NCBI RefSeq assembly: GCF_020921035.1
Contig: NC_063156.1
Location: 23,112,283-23,176,282 of the forward strand
Source: Rhodamnia argentea
Lineage: Eukaryota; Streptophyta; Magnoliopsida; Myrtales; Myrtaceae
Direction of reading: 5' to 3'
DNA: 64,000 bases
Part shown: piece after piece, positions 35,176-47,100 of the stretch
How the letters are laid out: each line of letters opens with the position of its first letter
Position numbering within the stretch: position 1 is the stretch's first letter
Program-made: the position numbers and the translations under genes
The notes under the pieces: model-generated
Databases searched by the model: none
The model's input: only the letters and a program-made list of their open reading frames with translations
What the model was told of the DNA's origin: nothing

Positions 35176-38100
35176 CTATTTAGAACCGGGAAGTAACTTT
35201 CCACTTGAAGAGCCAAACTGTCTCACAGAGGCCGGGATAACCCGTGTCGGCGAAAGAACCTCAGCGAATGAGAAGTTATATGAATCTGTCCCTAACCGAC
35301 TCTGTAACCATCCGTTTCTTCCTGAGAAGCCATCTGCTACAATCCAGCAGTTCTTGAAGCCAAGACTCGTGAGCGTTCTGGCAACTATTTTCGCCGAATC
35401 CGAGTACCTGAATGCATTTGAATATGCCAGCAGAAGAGACTCAGAGAAGCAGAAGCCAACGTCACTGAATAATGTGTTGCGGCACCGAGGAAAAAACTAA
35501 AAGAAGAAATTCTGGGAAGCAGAACTCACGAGTCCAAGATCACAATGTTGGAGCCTTTGTTGATCTTCTTGAGGTATGAAATTTTCAGTGCTGCAATTTC
35601 AGCTTCCACTTTCTTCACGTTTCTGACTAGGCCTCTCAATTTGTTGGGCAGTTCTTCCAAGCTGATATTTCCCAGGCACAGTGGATCATTCTGATGCTCG
35701 CACATCCAAGTCAAATAAAGAAAAAGAACATGCAATTTGACCATCTCTCTGGACTAAGGAAATGCCAAGCAAGAACATGTAATTGACTTTTTAAGTTATT
35801 CTTCCTATAACATGCAGACTGCATGCTCAGACAGAACATATAGTGCGGGGAACATTTGCTACCGATAGACAAGTTGTGTAACTCATCTTGTCTCCATGCG
35901 ACACAATGTATTTTACTCGCTATCATAACACAATCACTATGCTAAGATAGCTATTTAATCTGCCTCTTGTAGCAATCTAACAGAGTATAAAATCAAAGGC
36001 AACAGTGAAGGAAACAGCAAAGCGCTTCACAGACAGATTGCTTACGGTATTGCGATCATCCTGTTTTTAGCACTCGAGGGAAGACGAGGAACACCAGCCC
36101 TATCCTTGTCCTTCTCTGACCGAATATCAATCAAGATATGACTCTTCGTGGAAATTAAGTCAAGAGTTTGAGCAGAAGTCAGTTTACCTGAAAGAGGAAG
36201 AAATTTGGAAAGCATGACATATTTAGACCGAGTGAGCCGCCATCCAGGTCAAGTGGGCCACCCCCCTGATGTTCGATTAACAAAACCATAATAAAAATAA
36301 AAGAAGAATTCTACCCTGTTTTCCCTCTTAACGTTCTTTAACTTAATCAACTCCTTTTATCACATAGACAGAATTAGGCCAAATCACAACAGAAAGTTAC
36401 CTTGATAACCACGGAAGCTAAAAGAGAGGGCGGACCAAATTGGAGGGACAATAAGATACGCGACAAATAAAGCTCCCGCTGTCCCAACGATCACGGTAGG
36501 GTCAGCAGATGAGATAGTCTCGACAGCCGATGAAGCAATAGGCTTAGCCTCCTCAATTACCTTCGTGGTCTTTTGTGCAGCATCAGCCACTGTCTGCAGC
36601 CAAAGGTGCATATCATATTCAAAAGTTCAAGAACTGTCCAGTTTACTGTAAAGCACACTCATCTAATGTAGTCTTAAACCATTACAACAATGAGCTGTGC
36701 GAGCGCACTACGAAGATATTTTGGTGAAAGAGCCAGATGAAGCATTTTGAACATAAAAGTGGGGTGAAATACTGGGAATTTCATGGTCACTATGTGGGGT
36801 CTAGAAAAGCCCCAGAAAAACTTAATAGAATCGCCTCTAGATGCTCTCTTAGATAGTGTGGTACAGAAACTCATTAGCCTATATTTCAATGGAAGCATGT
36901 CCAAAGCTCTGCATATGTTTCAACGAACTCATTGTGTATCAGAAGGAAAACAGAGTTCCCTCCCCGTGACATTAATCCCCAGCTCACTATAAGACCAGCA
37001 AAGAGGTTGCCCCACAAAGCTACACACATAAGTAACTAGATTGATCAAGCTCATCCCTCCTAACTTTTAAGAGTTTCATTAACAAGGTCAGTCTACGTTC
37101 TTCAACGGGACATTCCTACTTATACATGATTAGGATCTGCAAGGTATAAAGAATGCCAAAGTCAGCACCATGCAAAATTTCAGTCTTACGTCGTAATCAA
37201 GAGTAGATACTCATTACTTATATCACCAATTTAAGAGCATATTACATCCTAGGGAGTTGACAAGTAGGCTGCATCCCATTGACCTTCTAAACCCAACACA
37301 TCATGTGAGGCCCCATCATAGGTCAATGTGGCCTTGCGTTGAAAAAACAACGTGCTGACCTCGCCAGTACCAAATGGTATACTCAGACCACTGAATTAAA
37401 CCCTAGGATGGCATCAAGAACCCATCTCCAAATAACAATGGCTTTAGAAAGAATGAGCAGTTCATTTTCAGCCTATTATAGCATATCATAAGAGTCTACT
37501 GGGGGTCTGCTGAAACTGTAATTTCACATTTGTTGATAATAACTGGGGTTGGGACAAAGCATACAAACTGTGAAAGTCATGCTAGGAAGAAACCTTTGCA
37601 GCACTCATGACAGGCTGTGCATCAATGCCTGAGCTCTGCATTGCTTCTTGGGCTTTCTTTGAAGCCTCGGAAAGAGCTGGGGAAGCAATCTTGACCGCCT
37701 GCTCTCCAGCTTTCTGCAACAACGGAGCCGCGGACATCTACTCCCGGTTTCAGAGCATCTGCAACAATTTGGAAAATATTCTGTGCAGTGTCCAAAAATC
37801 CCGAGCTCGCTTCCTGAACCCGGTCAATTGTCTTCTCAACCTGCCAACTCAAATTTCAGAAGCAACTTAAAGAAACCAATAACATGGTCTAAACCCCTCC
37901 CTTCCCCCACCCCCAAAAGAAAAGGAACAAGAAAAGATCAACATAGCCAACAAAATACAGAGATTATGAAAGAACACTCCTTCCAACATATTTGACCAGT
38001 CACAGTCGAATCGATTAACCATTTTGAATACTGTGAGATGGCCTCTGGTTACAATTTCCCATTTTTAAGTGGTTCTTAAGAGTTATTACTTACTATCCTT

Positions 38101-38599
38101 GGAACGCAACTAGCTCAATTTCTCTCCCAAATATGAGAAAGCCATATAAACAACAAGTTCATGGACAGAACATCTGCGATTCGGATGAAAGGTTCTCGCA
38201 ATGGAAGCTCCGTAGGATTTAACCTACGACATCGGGTTTTGGAGACCCACAGCCGATGAAGCCCGCTGGTTGGTAGTGAGAGAACGCCAAAAACAAAACA
38301 AAAGGAAGCAGGCACGCTTTTGCCGTTGAAAGAATCTTTGCAACTCTCCAGTTAGAGAAGAAAATAAAAAAAGCGGGAACTTTTACCTCCGTGATAGAAG
38401 AGACAATCTGGTCTTTGGGGAGGCTGACAGCTCTGGCTTCACGGGGAGGCGAGAAGAGGGCGAACAGAGAGAGTGTGGTCGAGGTTGGCAACGACACCGC
38501 GATGGGTCTCAACAGCTGTGGCCTCTGAGAGGGTGGTTTAGAGAGAGAGCAAGAGACTCTGGAAGTAGAAGCAGCAGCAGAGGAAGCTCTCATGGCCAT
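35176..38599 (-). CDS. CAS: Calcium-sensing receptor, chloroplastic (frame interrupted)
   Basis: Thylakoid membrane protein involved in Ca2+ signalling, stomatal closure and photo-acclimation. Six exons are 38599-38387, 37840-37594, 36593-36401, 36187-36046, 35661-35530 and 35407-35176. The Ser-rich N-terminus (MAMRASSAAASTSRVSCSLS) fits a plastid transit peptide; KDQIVSSITE closes exon 1. One transmembrane span is seen (PTVIVGTAGALFVAYLIVPP). The C-terminal stromal half is a rhodanese-like domain (TLDLISTKSHILIDIRSEKD; GSNIVILDSYSDSAKIVART) whose catalytic Cys position is not Cys, as in known CAS. The summed length is 1159 bp, one base more than 386 codons. In exon 2 the frame shifts near 37731-37740; after it AAAPLLQKAGEQAVKIASPA resumes the normal protein. 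Every splice phase fits an intact 385-residue product if this single base is extra. The gene name is firm; its intactness is open. Confidence 0.93.
37731..37740 (-). other. Frame break in CAS exon 2
   Basis: The minus strand reads GTAGATGTCCGCGGCTCCG. One base more than expected separates KPGVD from AAAPLLQKAG. Upstream and downstream frames both match CAS, and exon 2 is 247 bp where the flanking phases need 246. Either an unpolished base or a real one-base insertion fits. Confidence 0.8.
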
Positions 38600-38898
38600 C
38601 TCCGACCGATTGCCCAACTCTGTGTGGCCACACCTCTGAGTGGCTCCTGGGCTCAATTCCTTTCGTGGGTCGATCGGTCTGGTCGATTGGGGGTTCTCAA
38701 AAAACTTTGTGTGATGAGAATTGAGAAACGGGCAAATTTCGATTTCGTTTGACATATGTGGAAAGACCCTTGTTTCATTGGTCTGCGAGGGTCCACTGAT
38801 CCTATTTGGCGCTTCTGAGTCCCATTTTGAGCCACCCACTTGATCCCTGTTTCACTTGCAGTCATTTCTTCCCCAGACCAGAAGGTCGCTGTGCAGAG

Positions 38899-38924
38899 TC
38901 TCTCTCTCTCTCTCTCTCTCTCTC
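38899..38924. repeat. (TC)n microsatellite upstream of CAS
   Basis: About 13 TC units lie some 300 bp upstream of the CAS ATG. Confidence 0.9.
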
Positions 38925-39256
38925 CTCTCCGTACGTGACTGTGTGTGTGTAAATGCAGTTCATGGCGTTGATAGTGATTCTACAGTAATCGAATCCTGAA
39001 TTATCCTATAAAATTTGCCCTTTGGGAGATGCCAAAGCTAAAATTACACGATTGACCACTCATCTTCAAAGGGAGACTCTTAGTTCTTCGGTTGGAATAG
39101 AAAAGCTCATCATGACCCATTTAGGAATCATCCTCGCAAGTTACATAGATAAGTCTAATCACTAGTTACAATCACATTGTGAAGACAACATGTTTCGTTT
39201 CTTTCATCTTGGTGGCTTAGATAATGTTGAGTTCAAACCAGAGAGACAGATAAGAT

Positions 39257-39610
39257 TAGGGGTGTCAACGGGATCGGGTTGGGTCGGGTTTGGATCGGGC
39301 TCGAGCCAAGCCGAAAATTGACAGTACAAAGTTTGGCCCGGCTTGAGCTTGAATTATATATGCCCCAACTCTTCGGGTCGGGTCGGATTTTTTTTTTAAA
39401 TCAAAATCACTTCACAAACTCATCGAATGAAAGAATATAAAAAATAAAAAATTAAATTAAATTAAATTAAATTAAATTAAATAAAAGAAAACATGGGTGT
39501 TAAAAAAAGCTAGAGTCGCTTGGCCCTAATCGGTCCGACCCGAAAAGGCCGGAAAATTAGGTGAACTTTTGGGCTAGGGTTAGGTCGGCGTGGGTTTTTT
39601 GACACCCCTA
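39257..39610. mobile_element. hAT-like MITE with TAGGGGTGTCAA ends
   Basis: The left end TAGGGGTGTCAACGGG is mirrored on the right by TTGACACCCCTA. The interior is rich in GGGTCGGGT/CCCGACC words and is about 354 bp long. This end sequence is common in plant hAT MITEs. Flanking 8-mers (GATAAGAT and GATCATAA) match only partly, so the target duplication is uncertain. Confidence 0.6.
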
Positions 39611-39679
39611 GATCATAAGATATACTCTTTGTACTAAATTTGCTGAAGTGAAAGACAAACCTGTGTTGTATTTAGTAAT

Positions 39680-40900
39680 ATCACCTAAAGGGGGGTGAAT
39701 AGGTAATTTTGAACGATTTTGAAACTTAATGCGGAATTAAAACAGTTTCAAAACACAATCGAATAGAATCGGTAAGAGAATATGCGGATGAACTAAACAC
39801 AATAATAAGAATTTAAGGAAGAGAAAACTGCACCCAATGTTTATAGTGGTTTCGCTTAGCAAACCTACATCCACTCCCTTACGATGACAATAACAATAAT
39901 AAGAATTTAAGGAAGAGAAAACTGCACCCAATGTTTATAGTGGTTTCGCTTAGCAAACCTACATCCACTCCCTTACGATGACAGTCAATTGGTTGGTTGG
40001 ATTCCACTATATGAATCAATGGAGATTATAAGAGATATCACTTTCAATCACGCTTGCGGAACCTCTCAAAAATAGAACGTTTAGCTCTCTAGAATAAGTA
40101 TGTGAATCTGAATAACTTAAGCACTTTGAAATTGTATGTTCTGATCTCCCTCTACTTGTCACCATGGATCTTCCTTTTATACTCCTTCACCTCCAAATTA
40201 GCAATTGGAAAGGTATTCAAAGGATCGCTCTTCAATCATTGATTGGACGACATCAATCATGATTGAACGAGACCGTATCTGAAAAAAAATGATAACCGTT
40301 GGAGTTCAAACTGAACTTTTCAGATTCGATCGCCCATACAACTAAATCTTCAACTTCCAAAAATAGAGTTAATTCAAATATTCAACAAACCTTATTCCTG
40401 GAAGGTAATAACCAATCATAGATATTCTCCCGATCTGATTGGAAAATAATATTATCAATCAAAAATTACAAACTTCCAAAAAAGATACCGCCAATATCGG
40501 AAATCTGCCGAACAAAATGTGATATTGGAGAATTTGTCAGAAAGATATTGAAGAATCTGAACATTATTCAAAAGCAATCTTTTGAAATAGGACTCTACGA
40601 ATCTAAACATACTTTGAACAGTGACTACGAGCTTCAACAAAGTCATTGCTGACGCGTAACATAAAGTTTCAAAAGAGCAAGTCTTAAGAGGCAATAACCT
40701 TCTCCATCCGAACGACTTCCGAAGCAAATATATGATGATTACCACTCGAGGTCCGATTGTCGGGTTTGAATCAATATAAACTATTGTTCACATGGTCACC
40801 TTACAATAAAACATTCATGAACATTAAACAGATTCTTTATAAGAAACGATAGTTTTGTCGAATCAAAATATTCAGAAGGAAGGTTTTCTCAACAACCCGA
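39680..40900. mobile_element. Probable LTR retrotransposon fragment (solo-LTR-like)
   Basis: The segment contains GGGGGGTGAATAGG, GTTTATAGTGGTTTCGCTTA and CTACATCCACTCCCTTACGA, words I associate with LTRs of a widespread plant retrotransposon group. No coding frame is seen. The borders are approximate. A 94-bp unit inside is tandemly duplicated (39801-39981). Confidence 0.4.
39801..39981. repeat. Exact 94-bp tandem duplication
   Basis: The unit beginning AATAATAAGAATTTAAGGAA at 39801 repeats at 39895 with essentially no differences through CCCTTACGATGACA. The identity points to a recent event or an assembly duplication. Confidence 0.9.
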
Positions 40901-41190
40901 AGAGGAGAAACTACGCATTAAGTCGAATGTTGTCCTTCTATATGGTGGAATCCATGTGGGATCCACGCCAAGGCTCGCTAAGGCAAGCATACTTTGTTTC
41001 CAAGAACTCCTAAGGTAGCCCGAGCACAGCTTAACATCCGTTTGTTCTCTCAGCCTAGGCTCTCTGCCCGAGTTTCTCTTGCTATTACCCTCGCGAACTG
41101 GTCTTGAAAGAAAACCAGCCCGCGGTCACGATATTCAAGGCCTTTTCGTTGGTCTTTCTTTTATGAAATTGGCATAATTGGGCCACATCT

Positions 41191-41370
41191 GTGACTGCGG
41201 ATGGTGGGTCAATGGGCGGACCTGGTCGAAACAGCTCGAACCTCATGGGTCAATTACCATCATCGCCGGACCAATTGCTGACTCTAGGCACTGTTGCCAC
41301 AGCCATCTATCAACCGGTCATCACCAGCACCATGAACCACCAGCACAATTTATCAGTTAACCAATATCAT
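41191..41370 (+). pseudogene. Orphan exon-like segment of unknown family
   Basis: The frame reads MTADGGSMGGPGRNSSNLMG and continues PSSPDQLLTLGTVATAIYQP, then HQHNLSVNQYH, followed by a good donor-like CAT/GTAAGG at about 41370. The Ser/Gly/Gln-rich composition resembles a disordered part of a regulatory protein. No neighbouring exon with a domain was found, so it may be a gene relic or chance. Confidence 0.25.
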
Positions 41371-42732
41371 GTAAGGTCGTCTTATATGAGGTTTTATAGA
41401 GAAGCTTCAACAATTTTTTGTTTATTTGAAACAAATTCAATCTAATTATTATTTTACGATCACCAAATGGTTGAAATGAAGGGACGTTGATTAGAACTTA
41501 TAATCATTATCAACTTTTTCCCGTCTTCACATTTTGTTAAGTCATAGCCAATTCACCGGGCACCAAAATCGAAACCAAAATGAAGTCTTTCCTCGTTGTC
41601 TTCTCTGCTAAGTGAAGTCAGTATACATCATGTTCAAAAAAAAACAGTATACATCCATTTTTGCCAAAAAAAGGAAAAGAAAGCATGTCAAACGCACTCT
41701 TAGCGTTTAAGTTTCTGCGATCCATTCCGCAATGTTAAGTTTCTTCTCCATGGCAGACGACATACATCAAATCATCAGCAGAAAGTTAAGGAAGAGGCCA
41801 AAGGAAGAATGAAAAAGTGAGAGACAGAAGATGATCATTTCATTAAGAAAACCTCACTTTAAAGGAGGAATCTCTCTGCTATCTTTTACGGCGCCTATCT
41901 CCGTTAGGATAACGCAATACATGCAACGCATGTGGTCTCTCTTTAGGACAAAAGAAGTTGGACGACCTCAGAGCTTTCTGGCCTTTCCATGTGAGCTTCC
42001 ACTCATTCTTCTTAACAAAATCAACCTTCAGTTGAAGGCACTGCCAACTACCTCTGCACTCATGGGGAAGTACCTTTTTATCTTTCTCAATTTGGGGTTG
42101 ATCCGGGACTTTCCTATCTCACAGAGTATTCTTGATTCACAAAGAAATCGAGGGTTGTCGCAAATGCGGATGATAGATCTCGAGGGATTTTAGAAGCTCG
42201 AAGCCGCTTATGCAAAAGCAGTGTGGAACGCTCTAGAGGACGAAATTAAGGCACTTCTATAAGTGAAAGATTAAGTTATGGAGCAGCATGATCATCCTTT
42301 CGAGGAGGACAATCTAATGATCTAGATGGTTTCGGACGCTTCGGAATATTGAAAAGGAGGAAAGGAAAACATGGGTTATCGTACATTTTAATAAAGAAGG
42401 ATATAAGTTATCTCAACTAGACATCTCTTTAATGAAATGACAACAGACATTAATGCCACAAAACAAATCAGATTCTTAATAAATATTCTACGAGATTTCA
42501 AATTATGATACCGAAATGTCTCAATTCTTTAGATATTACGTGTCTCAAAAGGACACAATAGAGAGAAAAAGTAACAATTTATTTTCAGAGTTACACATGG
42601 AGACAAATCAAATTCATATTTCCCCACATGAAAAGTTGAAAAATTTCGAAAAATTCATCAAGATGTAGGAGTCTTAATAAAAGCGACACTTTTTGTGACT
42701 TTTATGATCCGTGCAAGTGCCATCTCAACGTG

Positions 42733-42740
42733 TATAAATA
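42733..42740 (+). promoter_or_regulatory. TATA box of the small membrane-protein gene
   Basis: TATAAATA lies 55-48 bp upstream of the ATG at 42788, which allows a start of transcription about 30 bp downstream and a short leader. It also argues against the in-frame ATG at 42695, which lies upstream of this box. Confidence 0.6.
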
Positions 42741-42787
42741 AGAGCTGCGCAAGCATTTCTTCTTACTACACGCACATTTTTTTTGCG

Positions 42788-43123
42788 ATGGCAACAATAT
42801 TTCCCTCAGCACCACCTTTTCCGGGGCAGCAACAACCAGCAGGAGAAGCTGCAGTCGCCAACCCTGAAGCTGTGGCATCCTCATCAACATCGTCCAGCGG
42901 TTGGCATTCTTCGGGGTCCATTGTCCCGTTCTTCGTGGTGATCTCCATGCTCGCCGTTCTTGCGATCATCTCGTGCATGGTCGGCCGGATCTACAGCCGG
43001 AGAGTCGCAGCGAAGACGCCGTTGGACAGCATCAAGCAGAGAAGCTGTTTGGGGTGGGTTAAGAGGCAGTTTGGCCGGTGTACTGATTGTATCCCCGCGA
43101 ACGTCGTTGGGGAAGAAAGGTGA
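42788..43123 (+). CDS. Small single-span membrane protein, function unknown
   Basis: An intronless frame of 111 residues. Residues 1-45 are low-complexity and rich in Pro, Ala, Ser and Gln (MATIFPSAPPFPGQQQ). One hydrophobic span follows (about 47-67, SIVPFFVVISMLAVLAIISC), then a basic tail (RIYSRRVAAK..KRQFGRC). Similar short Ser-rich plus single-TM proteins occur in dicots as uncharacterised genes; I do not know a function. A TATA box just upstream supports this start. It is on the plus strand, within DNA that separates CAS from TOUGH, where Arabidopsis, as I recall, has a thymidine kinase gene. Confidence 0.72.
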   Translation: MATIFPSAPPFPGQQQPAGEAAVANPEAVASSSTSSSGWHSSGSIVPFFVVISMLAVLAIISCMVGRIYSRRVAAKTPLDSIKQRSCLGWVKRQFGRCTDCIPANVVGEER

Positions 43124-43320
43124 TGATGATTTGGAGGAAAGATGGCGCAAATGATGATGCTGCCGGACACCCCCAAGCTTGATTGTTTTTTAAATTGCCA
43201 TGGATTGGAGTTCTTTGGTAAAAGTAGGCAAATAAAGACGGCAATCTTTTCTACTGTGATTGATCCATCAAAAGGTCCTATTTCGATTTTACGGTCCTAG
43301 TGAGATATCTTCCTCTGATT

Positions 43321-43357
<37 letters not shown>

Positions 43358-44175
43358 ATCATTCTTCCTTTTATGGTAGAAGTCTAGCGGTTAAATCTAA
43401 AACTGGAATTGGAATATAAATAGGAGGACACACTCGAATTCGGATTTTCCCTCAATCCTCTCTCTATCAACAAGCTCGGTCCATCAGAAAACTCATGAAT
43501 TTCCTCACAAGACCATCAGATCCCTCCCCTCTAAAACAGATCGTCAGGAGGACATCTAGCACGACCATCAGGGAGATTATAACATGACTAGCTACTTTTG
43601 TCTAGGAGATTCAATCTCAAGAGCAAGAGCAATGGCAGACAACGTTGCATTAGGAACCCTCGCTAAAACAGAAGAAGAGAAAAACAGGAGAAAGGAATAA
43701 TAAAAAGATGGTAAGGCCAACATGGTAACTAATGAGGATACGGTGGTGATGAGTAGATACAAATACTGACTTCAACATTGCCATGGACGACAAACGAGGG
43801 TCCCATCATGATTAAGCTTATAATAAAACTTAAAAGCTCTATAGTTTCATCTGATGTCATTTTGTACAGAGTACAATTCATCGACGTTCCATGCTCAATC
43901 GGTCTCTTCTGAATTCTGTCAAGGCAATTGAGGGAACAAGACTAGATGCGGATGCTTCACATCAAGGGGCAGCAGACATGATTCTTCTGAAAAAGACCTG
44001 GACTATGGACCGCGTGAAATTCTAAGTGTACCTTCTCTCTGAACTCAGGCTCAGCATTTGCTTCCCCAACGCCAAAGTCACACAATATCAGAAAATGCAA
44101 ATCTTCCATGAACCTTTTTAGTCATTGTATTGTTCCGGATACAACCGGGTGGAATCTGATTTTTTTCTTTTCATC
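43124..44175. other. Intergenic region, tail-to-tail
   Basis: This lies between the small membrane-protein gene (plus) and the TOUGH stop (minus). It has a CT microsatellite at 43325-43354 and otherwise presumably 3' untranslated sequence. No gene was seen. Confidence 0.6.
43325..43354. repeat. (CT)n microsatellite
   Basis: About 15 CT units lie 200 bp downstream of the small membrane-protein gene. Confidence 0.95.
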
Positions 44176-47100
44176 TCACTCTCTTTCTCTCTTGACATCT
44201 GCGCGATCCTTTCCACTCCTATGACGAGAAGATTTCTCAGGAGAGTCTCTACTTCCATGCCTGCGGTGCTTTGAGTGTTTCCTTCTGCTGCGCCTCTTTT
44301 CTCGACGGGATTCTCTCTTTTTCTCTTTAGACCTGGAGTAATATCGATCACGGTGATCACTTGATAAATCACTGTCAGAGTCGCTGCTATAGTGGCTTCG
44401 CCTAGAGCTTTTTCTAATTTTTTCATCCTCAGAGGACGAATGGCTTCGGTTTTCCCCGCTTTTTCTAATTTTTTCATCTTGAGGCAAGTTATCCACATGA
44501 AGTTTTGCTGATCTTTCAAATAACTTGACATTGCCATGTCTGCCATCTTCCCTTGGTCCTCCGGAAACAATTTTGTTCTCTCTAGGTTGTAGGCCTTCCC
44601 GAGCAGATTCTATGTCCTGCGGCAACTCGTAGTTCTGGGAAATCCTCTGAGGAACAGCAGATGACCTGTCATGGACTGGGAGAATATTAATGTCTCCATT
44701 GCTAGCATGGGCAATTTCTTTCTCACTGGGATTCATGTCTTGGTTTGACGAGATAGGTCGATCAGCAGGGACCTCTAGACCCAGTTCTTTGCCCAAAGAC
44801 TCCAAAAAGTCACCAGCTATGAGACGGTTCAGTGTTGTATTTGCTGCCTGAACCTTCTTGTCTGGATTTTCAACATTTTTCACAATGGAAGTTTCCTTTT
44901 CCTCATCCGAGTCATCGGAGAAAATGGCCTGGGGAGCATGAAAATTATCACAAGACGAGATGAAGCAAGAAATAAGTTACAGTGACAGGTTACCACCCAT
45001 AAGAAGATAAACAAGTGCAAACAAATAAAACAGGGAAAAAAAGAACGCAAGCAAAGCAACTTCCAATAGATACGTGCATCTATGTTTGACCGCATTTTCA
45101 AGCTTCAGCTCGTCATTTTATCCATACAAAAGAGGCTCATGTTCCCATCAAGAATGAAGCCATATCGTGGCTTAAAGCATGCAAAGAACACTGGAACTTG
45201 ACAGTGAAAAAAGTACCTTGTATAGGTCAACCGGCCTCCCGACAACTTCAACTTCCACCTTATCCTCAGACGTCTTTTCATCTATGCAATTACTTTGTTG
45301 GTTATCCAGAGGCAAAGACAACGTATCACAGCTTGTAATAGCTGATTCTTCCACTTTTGTCAGTTTGATAGTATCTGGAATGAAAAAAAGAGAGTCCATC
45401 TTGCTCCTTGCCCGCGGAGCTGGTGGTGGCTGCCAATTGTTCAAGATTAATTTAATAGATACTAAGAATCAAGGTGCAATAATTATACAATTCACAAAAT
45501 CAACGTGAATCCAGCATTCATCAATCAACCTCAATAACCATTTGCATGACCAGTAAAGCCAAATGAGGATAAATCTAGGTTAATGCAATCATAGAACCAA
45601 GATATTTGACCAGGGAAGGAGGCAAAGCAGAACAATAAACATGGAGGAGTATGTTATGGATTATAAAGTTTGTTTCCTTCTCCGTGTTGTTCCAATTCCT
45701 TTTACATTTGAAAAGGGGATTATATACTTGAACTTTTTTAATGCAAAAACTAAGCTGCACCTATTTGCCCGACCATGTTTGTCACCACACAGATAAATGA
45801 GACTGCCAGATGACCCAATTATTACCTTCCCCATGTACGGATCAATGAGATCAAAGCGCTTGCATAAGATCGGTGAAGGCCGCCACTGGAATTCTTCCCT
45901 TTTGGGGTATAGCGCCTTTGTCATCAAGTCTTCATCTTTGGAGCTTTTAACTTGCTGCATCCAAAAGCATTCACAAACAACATGAATGAAAGCTTTAAAG
46001 ATAAAAACCAAACTGCTGCACCGAAAGACGCACCTCTATCCCTCCAGAAGTAAACTGCATGCCACCAGTTGATGAGGGCTCCATGCAGCCCTCAGTGAAC
46101 TCTTTTCTCCAATGGCCCTTCTCTATTGCCTCAGCTGCAGCCTCAAAATCTAATCTCTCACGAGCACGAGCACCTTCTGACATATTACTTGCTCCACCTG
46201 AATCAGTGCAACGGAGTCCCCCATGATATTTTTCCTTGAGAAACTGCTCAAATCTGTCTTGCTTTGCAGGATCATCTCTATACGGCTTTGAAACTTCATC
46301 AGTGCCACTCTGGAACAAGGAACAGATATAAATAAATTTTCAAGAATCCTAGCAATGAACCGAGGATGAAGAAACAGTTAAAAAATTAATGTACTAACAG
46401 GAACTGAAGCTTTTGTGAATGTTTCAGACAGATCACTCTGAAATTTCACATCTGCAGGCATGACAGATGAGGTGGGAGTTGTCGCGCTTCTTTCCAGAGG
46501 CCTTTCACCTAGGATTTTGCCTCGGCTCTCTGCTGTCATCTTTGGAACATCAACAGAAAACTTTCCTTCCATATGCGGCTTACTTTGATTGCGTTTCTGC
46601 TTTTCCTCCCAAAGCCTCCTTTCATAATATCCAAAGAAATCTCCTCCAAAAAGAAAGCTAAATAATGGATTTGATTGATTCTTTTCCCGAGAGAGATCCT
46701 CAAACAACTTTCCACATCGAGCCACTAAAGATGCAACCCCCTCAATTAAGAGCTTCAGATTACTATCCTCAGGAGGTGGAGACTCTGGTGGGGGAGGGTC
46801 ATAAAGAGAGCGATCAGCCTCAAGAGGCCCAGCAAATCTATGGTGAGGTTCAAAATCCTTTGGAATTACAGGAGGATCAAATCTGGAGTGGACACCATGC
46901 TTCATGTCAGCTATGAGGACATTGTATCAAAGTTTTCACAGAAGCTAAGAATTAATAATCAGCAGTTCAAGAAGTTAAAATGATAGTTAACCTTAATGGC
47001 AAAACAGACACACTGGTTGCAAAAAAATAAAATAAAAATAAGCCTCCATTTGTTTTTAGGAAAATGAATGATTTAAAAAATATTTTCCTAAAATTGATAG

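Larger units (their letters stand above)
38600..42787. other. Repeat-rich region between CAS and the small membrane-protein gene
   Basis: This holds the CAS promoter with a CT microsatellite (38899-38924), a hAT-like MITE (39257-39610), a probable LTR fragment (about 39680-40900) with an internal tandem duplication, an ATTAA-type microsatellite (about 39449-39482), and an orphan coding-like segment at 41191-41370. Open frames at 41831-42193 have no recognisable domain. Confidence 0.55.

Noticed and set aside
38600-38839. Upstream in-frame extension of CAS exon 1 (MGGSKWD...)
   Set aside because: It lacks transit-peptide character. The ATG at 38599 (MAMRASS) matches the known CAS start.
42695-42787. 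Upstream ATG for the small membrane protein
   Set aside because: It lies upstream of the TATA box at 42733, so the ATG at 42788 is preferred.
46883-46905. TOUGH exon starting at MKHGVHS (46905)
   Set aside because: Splice phase does not fit from the preceding exon. The acceptor ending at 46883 (CACTCCAG) gives the correct phase and the conserved [11 protein letters not shown].
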